This document shows, one piece after another, positions 4,989 to 8,371 of a stretch of 8,371 bases of DNA (position 1 is its first letter; the number at the start of each line of letters is the position of its first letter). The stretch comes from an uncultured Pseudomonadota bacterium. GTDB taxonomy: Bacteria > Myxococcota_A > UBA796 > GCA-2862545. The notes beneath the pieces are model-generated. The model was given only the letters and a program-made list of their open reading frames with translations. It was not told where the DNA came from and ran no database searches. The DNA lies in assembly GCA_937891875.1 (NCBI GenBank), contig CALATR010000475.1, positions 1 to 8,371 of the forward strand, given 5' to 3'. A program made the translations under genes and the position numbers.

Positions 4989-6683
4989 TCAGAGCAGTGC
5001 GTCGAGCTCGGGAATGGCGCGATTGGCCGGGGCGATGACGGTGAAGCCGAAGGTGACCGCGGCGCGCTGGCCCGCCGGGACCTCCAGCGTCCAGCACAAC
5101 TCGCCCTGCTCGACGGTGTGGGGCGTGGTGCCCTCGAGCATGCGCACGTCGATGTCGGCGTCCTCGCTGATCGGGGCCAGGTCGCGCAGATCGACGGTGC
5201 GAGCCTTGTCGGTCGGATTGGCGACCTCCAGCTCGAAGCGGAAGGTGTAGCGGTGCTTTCGGCCGGAGAGGTCGCGGCGGCGCTCGACGATGCGGCGGGA
5301 GACCCGGACCCGGTCGTCGGTTCCCAGGGAGAGCTGCAGGGTCTCCCCGGGCAGGGCGCGCTTCATGGGGCCGGTCGCGACCAGCTGACCGCCCACGTAG
5401 GTGTTGGCGGTGCCGGCGAGCAGGGGCACCGAGCCGCCGAGACGCACGGTGCCCTCGCGGAACACCCGGTCGACCGCGCGGGGGGCGGCGGTGAGGGCGG
5501 TGCTGACGCTGTAGCGCTGCACGCCCAGGGGGAGGCGCTGGGCGCTGCCGTCGCCGACCACGGTCCGCTCGCCGGGGAGGCGGAAGACGACGGTGCCCGA
5601 GCCCGCGACCTCCGCGTCGAGGTCCTCGCTGATGAGGTCGCTCTTCTGGGTGGGCACTCCGGTGCTCGTGCCCTGGGCGCCGACGCCTGCGGTGAGCCCG
5701 CCGCCGACCCAGCCATCGCCGAGCCGCCACGGGGAGAGCTCGGGGAGCGCGCCGCCGACGTCGGGGGCGGCGGTCGACAAGGAGATGGGCGCGTCCTTCC
5801 AGACCTCGCCGGTGCCCTGGGCGACCACGCCGATGTAGCCGATGGTGAGCTGGTCGGTGTCGGGGTCGTAGCGGAGGTCGTACGACGGGGTCCAGCCGGC
5901 CCCGATGACGGCGTAGCGCAGATCCAGGCTCACTTCGCCGGCTTTGGCGACCTTGACCGAGACCTGGACCGACTTGCCGGTGGCGATGGGGTTGTCGAGC
6001 TTGACCAGCAGGGGGCGGATCACCTCGTCGAGCTCCTTGGCCTTGTCCTCCTGCTCGCGGAGCTGGCGGGAGAGCCGCTGCTCGGACTGGTCGACGAAGG
6101 TGAGCATGGCCTCGATCTCGCGGACCGGGGGCGGGCCTTCCTGGCCCTGGGCGAGCACCGCGCGGCGCAGGGCGGTCCGCTGGGCGAGCAGGGCCTCGAT
6201 GCGATCGCGCACCTCGCCGAGCGCGTCGAGGTGGGTGCGGAGCTCCTTCTCGATCTCGTCCTGGCGGGCCTGATCGACCTCACCCTGGCCCGAGGTGACC
6301 TCCACGCCCAGGAGCGTGGCGCCGCTGGCGCCGGCGACCAGGGTGGTGTCGAGCATCGCGGGCGGCAGGCCCTCGAAGGTGATGGTGTGCACGCCAGGTT
6401 GGAGCTTCTCCGCCCGGGTTCGCGTGACGAGCGCCCGGTCGCGGAACACGGTGACTGCGGCCACCTCGCTGTTGGGCTCGAGCGGCAGGGGCGCCTTGGG
6501 GGCCACGACCAGCTGGTTCGCGGGGGCGGGGCGGCGGGCGGCCCGCTTGTCCAGCTCGCCCTCGACCTCGTCCATGTCGAAGGAGAGCTTCATGCGCTCC
6601 TCCGCCATCGCCTCATAGTCCTGGGCGTGGGCGGGCAGTGCGTGCAGGGAGAGCAGGGTGGCGAGAGCGAGCATGCGCGACAT
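4989..6683 (-). CDS. Secreted DUF4140/DUF4139 (MuiA-family) protein
   Basis: This 564-aa protein has a signal peptide at 1-20 (AHA/QDYE). Residues about 73-130 match the DUF4140 N-terminal domain (EVAAVTVFRDRALVTRTR ... ITFEGLPPAMLD). A coiled coil rich in Glu, Gln, Arg and Leu runs from about 135 to 228. The large DUF4139 beta domain occupies about 238-555, with the family's typical strings RYAVIGAGWTPSYDLRYD, DAPISLSTAAP and a C-terminal VEVPAG-like strand. A Gly-rich insert sits at about 322-345. Family members are called mucoidy inhibitor MuiA-like, but their biochemical role is not established; the fold suggests a periplasmic or surface scaffold. GGAGG lies 4 bases before ATG 6683. It follows the receptor-rhodanese gene by 58 bases on the same strand, so the two are probably co-transcribed and end at the 4953-4983 hairpin. 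Confidence 0.88.
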   Translation of the reverse strand: MSRMLALATLLSLHALPAHAQDYEAMAEERMKLSFDMDEVEGELDKRAARRPAPANQLVVAPKAPLPLEPNSEVAAVTVFRDRALVTRTRAEKLQPGVHTITFEGLPPAMLDTTLVAGASGATLLGVEVTSGQGEVDQARQDEIEKELRTHLDALGEVRDRIEALLAQRTALRRAVLAQGQEGPPPVREIEAMLTFVDQSEQRLSRQLREQEDKAKELDEVIRPLLVKLDNPIATGKSVQVSVKVAKAGEVSLDLRYAVIGAGWTPSYDLRYDPDTDQLTIGYIGVVAQGTGEVWKDAPISLSTAAPDVGGALPELSPWRLGDGWVGGGLTAGVGAQGTSTGVPTQKSDLISEDLDAEVAGSGTVVFRLPGERTVVGDGSAQRLPLGVQRYSVSTALTAAPRAVDRVFREGTVRLGGSVPLLAGTANTYVGGQLVATGPMKRALPGETLQLSLGTDDRVRVSRRIVERRRDLSGRKHRYTFRFELEVANPTDKARTVDLRDLAPISEDADIDVRMLEGTTPHTVEQGELCWTLEVPAGQRAAVTFGFTVIAPANRAIPELDALL

Positions 6684-6741
6684 GGGACCTCCGTGGCCTT
6701 CGTGGACCGCGGAGGGACTGTCGGGTTCCCGTCAACACCTG

Positions 6742-7806
6742 TCAGGCCGCCATGGAGCGCTCGACCGAGTGCAGATCGGCCTTGCGCCACGCGAGCATGC
6801 CGCCGGCCATGTTGTAGACCTCGCGGAAGCCCTGCTCGATGGCGATCCGGGCGCCGCGCTTGGAGCGGCCGCCGCTGCGGCAGATGAACAGGGTCGGCTT
6901 GGACTTGTCGAAGCGTGCCAGGCGCGCCTCGAAGTCGGGCTCGGCGATGGGCACGTGGTGGGCACCGTCGATGTGGCCCAGCTCGTCGGTCCACTCGCGG
7001 CGGGTGCGCACGTCGATGAGCACGACCTGCTCCCGGCGGCGCCAGGCCTCGTGCACGTCGACGTCCTGCACGCTGACGCCGGTGATGACGCCGATGAGCG
7101 TGGCGGTCTCGCCGCTGTGCCGCTCCATGGCCTGCTGGATCTCGGCGCGGGCGCGCTCGGTGTCCTGCACCTGGGTCGCGGCGGACCGCACGAGCTCCTG
7201 GGAGGTCTCGCGGACCTCGGAGACGCGGTCGGTGACACGGCCGAAGCGCTGCTGCACCCGGCCGACCTGGGCGGTGCGGTCCTCGATGCGCTCGCGGGTC
7301 TCGGACGTGAGCGTGGTGAGCTCGACCAGGCCGCTCTTGACGAGGGTGTCGATGTCGCCGGCGACCCGGGCGCCCGAGCGGGCGAGCTCGCGCATGCTGG
7401 TCGCGACCACTTGGAAGCCCTGGCCCTTCTCACCGGCGCGGGCCGCCTCGATCGCGGCGTTCAAGCCGAGCATCCGGATGTCGGTGATGATCTCGGAGAT
7501 CGCCTCGATGCGCTCGTGGATCTGCTCGAGGGAACCCAGGCTCTCGTTGAGGCGGGAGTTGACGGCGAGCAGGCCGCGGAGCTCGGTGGCGAGGCCGTCC
7601 AGCTCGCTGCGGCCGGCGTCGGCCTCGGTGTCGAGGAGGTCGAGCATGCCGCGGACGTGGACGAAGCGCTCGGACTGCTCGTGGGACTGCTCGCTGACGC
7701 GGGTGAGGAGGGCGGTGGCGTGCTCCAGTGTCTGCGCCTGCTTGTTGGCGTGCGCCACGACGAGGCGGCGGACCTCGTCACTCTGGCCAGCTTCCTTCAG
7801 GGTCAT
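6742..7806 (-). CDS. Soluble chemoreceptor-type signalling domain fused to a rhodanese domain
   Basis: This 354-aa protein has no signal peptide or membrane segment, so it should be cytoplasmic. Residues about 1-235 are nearly all helical. The tip around 112-145 carries the methyl-accepting chemotaxis hairpin signature (LGLNAAIEAARAGEKGQGF), the site that contacts CheA and CheW in receptors. Residues about 240-345 form a rhodanese domain: the strand VVLIDVRTRREW, the GHIDGAHHVPIAE segment, then catalytic loop C309-R-S-G-G-R314 and the end GGMLAW. The intact Cys and CxxGxR-type loop suggest a real sulfurtransferase or persulfide carrier. The domain normally found in receptor sensors (PAS, HAMP, dCache) is absent, so the rhodanese may be the sensor. 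GGAGG lies 7 bases before ATG 7806; an open frame upstream to 8223 runs through repeats and is not credible. It is followed by the DUF4139 gene. Confidence 0.9.
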   Translation of the reverse strand: MTLKEAGQSDEVRRLVVAHANKQAQTLEHATALLTRVSEQSHEQSERFVHVRGMLDLLDTEADAGRSELDGLATELRGLLAVNSRLNESLGSLEQIHERIEAISEIITDIRMLGLNAAIEAARAGEKGQGFQVVATSMRELARSGARVAGDIDTLVKSGLVELTTLTSETRERIEDRTAQVGRVQQRFGRVTDRVSEVRETSQELVRSAATQVQDTERARAEIQQAMERHSGETATLIGVITGVSVQDVDVHEAWRRREQVVLIDVRTRREWTDELGHIDGAHHVPIAEPDFEARLARFDKSKPTLFICRSGGRSKRGARIAIEQGFREVYNMAGGMLAWRKADLHSVERSMAA

Positions 7807-7861
7807 CGATGAGCCTCCCGGTGCCCTGTCGGACCGCGGCCGGGGGAGTTGAGGCTGGCGG

Positions 7862-7945
7862 GGTGGCGGGTCGAGGTCGGTGGCGGTGGCGGTGGCGGGT
7901 CGGTGGCGGTGGCGGTGGCGGGTCGAGGTCGGTGGCGGGTCGAGG
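7862..7945. repeat. GGTGGC-type tandem repeat, unit about 23 bases
   Basis: Two perfect adjacent 23-base units (7875-7897 and 7898-7920) each contain GGTC followed by three GGTGGC-like hexamers. They are flanked by partial copies, including GGTCGAGGTCGGTGGC-type strings at both ends about 53 bases apart. The array is strongly G-rich on the plus strand and lies just upstream of the receptor-rhodanese start, so copy-number change could affect its promoter spacing. Confidence 0.8.
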
Positions 7946-7953
7946 CGGCACTC

Positions 7954-7977
7954 GGCACAGAGGCACAGAGGCACCGA
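7954..7977. repeat. Three near-identical GGCACAGA octamers
   Basis: GGCACAGA, GGCACAGA and GGCACCGA follow one another head to tail, then GGGG and CGCAGAGAGG. This style of purine-rich 'cacagaggcac' repeat precedes the inverted-repeat element and is probably part of the same intergenic repeat family. Confidence 0.6.
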
Positions 7978-8015
7978 GGGGTTCGCAGAGAGGGAAGTGG
8001 TGCTTTGATCGGCTG

Positions 8016-8277
8016 TTTTCACCGCGGAGAAGCGGAGGGCCGGAGATCTGACGGAGGCGGGCGTGGCGGGTCGTGGGTCTGGGGGAAGCCGGCCGAGAGG
8101 GCCTGTGGAGTCTCTTCCGTTCGGAGGCTCGTCGTCTTCTTGATCGCCAGAGACGACATCGTCGCTGCCCGCCCGTCCGCACGAGTCCCTGGAATCCAAC
8201 CGCCAGCACACCCTCCTGCGCACCCACGCCTCCTTCCTCCGTCAGATCTCCGGTCCTCAGCTCCTCCGTGTTGAAAG
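8016..8277. repeat. Intergenic repeat with 42-base inverted ends
   Basis: Bases 8016-8057 and 8236-8277 are inverted copies matching at 36 of 42 positions, with an uninterrupted identical core of 18 bases containing GGAGATCTGACGGAGG. About 178 bases lie between them, with only a small hairpin (GTCGTCT 8131-8137 / AGACGAC 8151-8157) and no gene. The element could be a MITE-like non-autonomous element, or two copies of a dispersed repeat in opposite orientation. I recognise the 'ttttcaccgcggagaagcgg' style as a kind of repeat seen between genes in many GC-rich genomes. Confidence 0.8.
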
Positions 8278-8303
8278 CCGGCCTTCGACCCTCCACAACC
8301 CCC

Positions 8304-8371
8304 GTCGGGTAGACCGGGGGATTGCTCCCCCGGCCCCCCTGCAGATCCGGACGTGCGGAACTCCCGCATCC
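8304..8371 (-). mobile_element. 3' end of a group II intron (domains V and VI), cut by the window edge
   Basis: On the minus strand the edge begins GGATGCGG, then GAGTT, then CCGCA-CG-TCC. This hairpin has the two-base CG bulge expected of the upper part of intron domain V; its AGC catalytic triad would lie just outside the window. A G run and a perfect 8-bp stem CCGGGGGA/TCCCCCGG (8314-8333) with a 4-base loop follow, resembling domain VI. After it comes TCTACCCGAC, whose A lies seven bases from the proposed 3' end, fitting a branch point, and the end AC fits the group II 3' consensus AY. The intron-encoded maturase should lie beyond 8371. The exon would begin at 8303 and run left. The exact end is an inference. 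Confidence 0.7.

Larger units (their letters stand above)
7807..8371. other. 565-base region without a credible gene: repeats and an intron end
   Basis: All open frames here are built from repeats or have no start signal. The stretch contains a GGTGGC-type tandem repeat (7862-7945), short GGCACAGA repeats (7954-7977), a larger inverted-repeat element (8016-8277) and the end of a group II intron (8304-8371). The promoter for the receptor-rhodanese gene should lie in its left part, but I cannot point to it. Confidence 0.6.

Noticed and set aside
4947..6887. A 646-codon plus-strand open frame opposite the DUF4139 gene
   Set aside because: It is the reverse-strand shadow of a well-supported gene. 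Its protein is low complexity (Gly, Ala, Val, Asp, Leu) with no domain, and it has no ribosome site.
7862..7977. CRISPR array
   Set aside because: The repeats are contiguous and have no unique spacers of constant size, and there are no cas genes nearby.
7807..8223. N-terminal extension of the receptor-rhodanese frame
   Set aside because: It is encoded by tandem repeats and yields low-complexity His/Arg/Pro sequence. GGAGG supports ATG 7806.

Overview
This is a GC-rich bacterial window with nine supported genes or gene-like features. The style of its proteins suggests Myxococcota or a related delta-proteobacterial lineage: secreted lipoproteins with long Pro/Glu/Lys/Thr linkers, an azurin beside a mono-haem cytochrome c, an OmpA-type envelope protein, a soluble chemoreceptor-like protein and a DUF4139 protein. 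That assignment is inferred from protein style and GC content only; no taxonomic marker is present.

Layout. Positions 1-2032 look like an accessory or integrated segment. On the minus strand lie a tyrosine recombinase (733-1977), a small coiled-coil/winged-helix/zinc-ribbon protein (133-576) and, 20 bases after that gene, a tRNA-like element (43-112) whose acceptor helix continues into a second 8-bp helix. The DNA around these genes is dense in short dyads: TGTGTC/GACACA sites over the recombinase leader, TGTCTCA sites near the recombinase stop and the small gene's promoter, and three 9-bp tandem repeats between them.

Positions 2077-3355 hold two divergent electron-carrier lipoproteins of equal length (181 aa), an azurin-type cupredoxin and a mono-haem c-type cytochrome. 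They share a 187-bp divergent control region that contains another TGTGTC dyad. Positions 3381-4391 encode an OmpA-family cell-wall-binding protein convergent with the cytochrome. A gene-poor stretch with palindromes follows, then a 77-aa unknown protein (4697-4930) and a strong hairpin that can terminate transcription from both sides.

Positions 4989-7806 look like a two-gene minus-strand operon. The first gene is an unusual fusion of a chemoreceptor signalling helical domain to a rhodanese (sulfurtransferase) domain; the second is a secreted DUF4140/DUF4139 (MuiA-family) protein. The right 565 bases have no convincing gene. They hold a GGTGGC-type tandem repeat, an intergenic repeat with 42-base inverted ends, and at the edge what looks like the 3' end (domains V and VI) of a minus-strand group II intron that continues outside the window.

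The oddest items are the receptor-rhodanese fusion, the tRNA-like element with the extended helix, and the TGTGTC dyad motif shared by the recombinase leader and the azurin/cytochrome promoter region.
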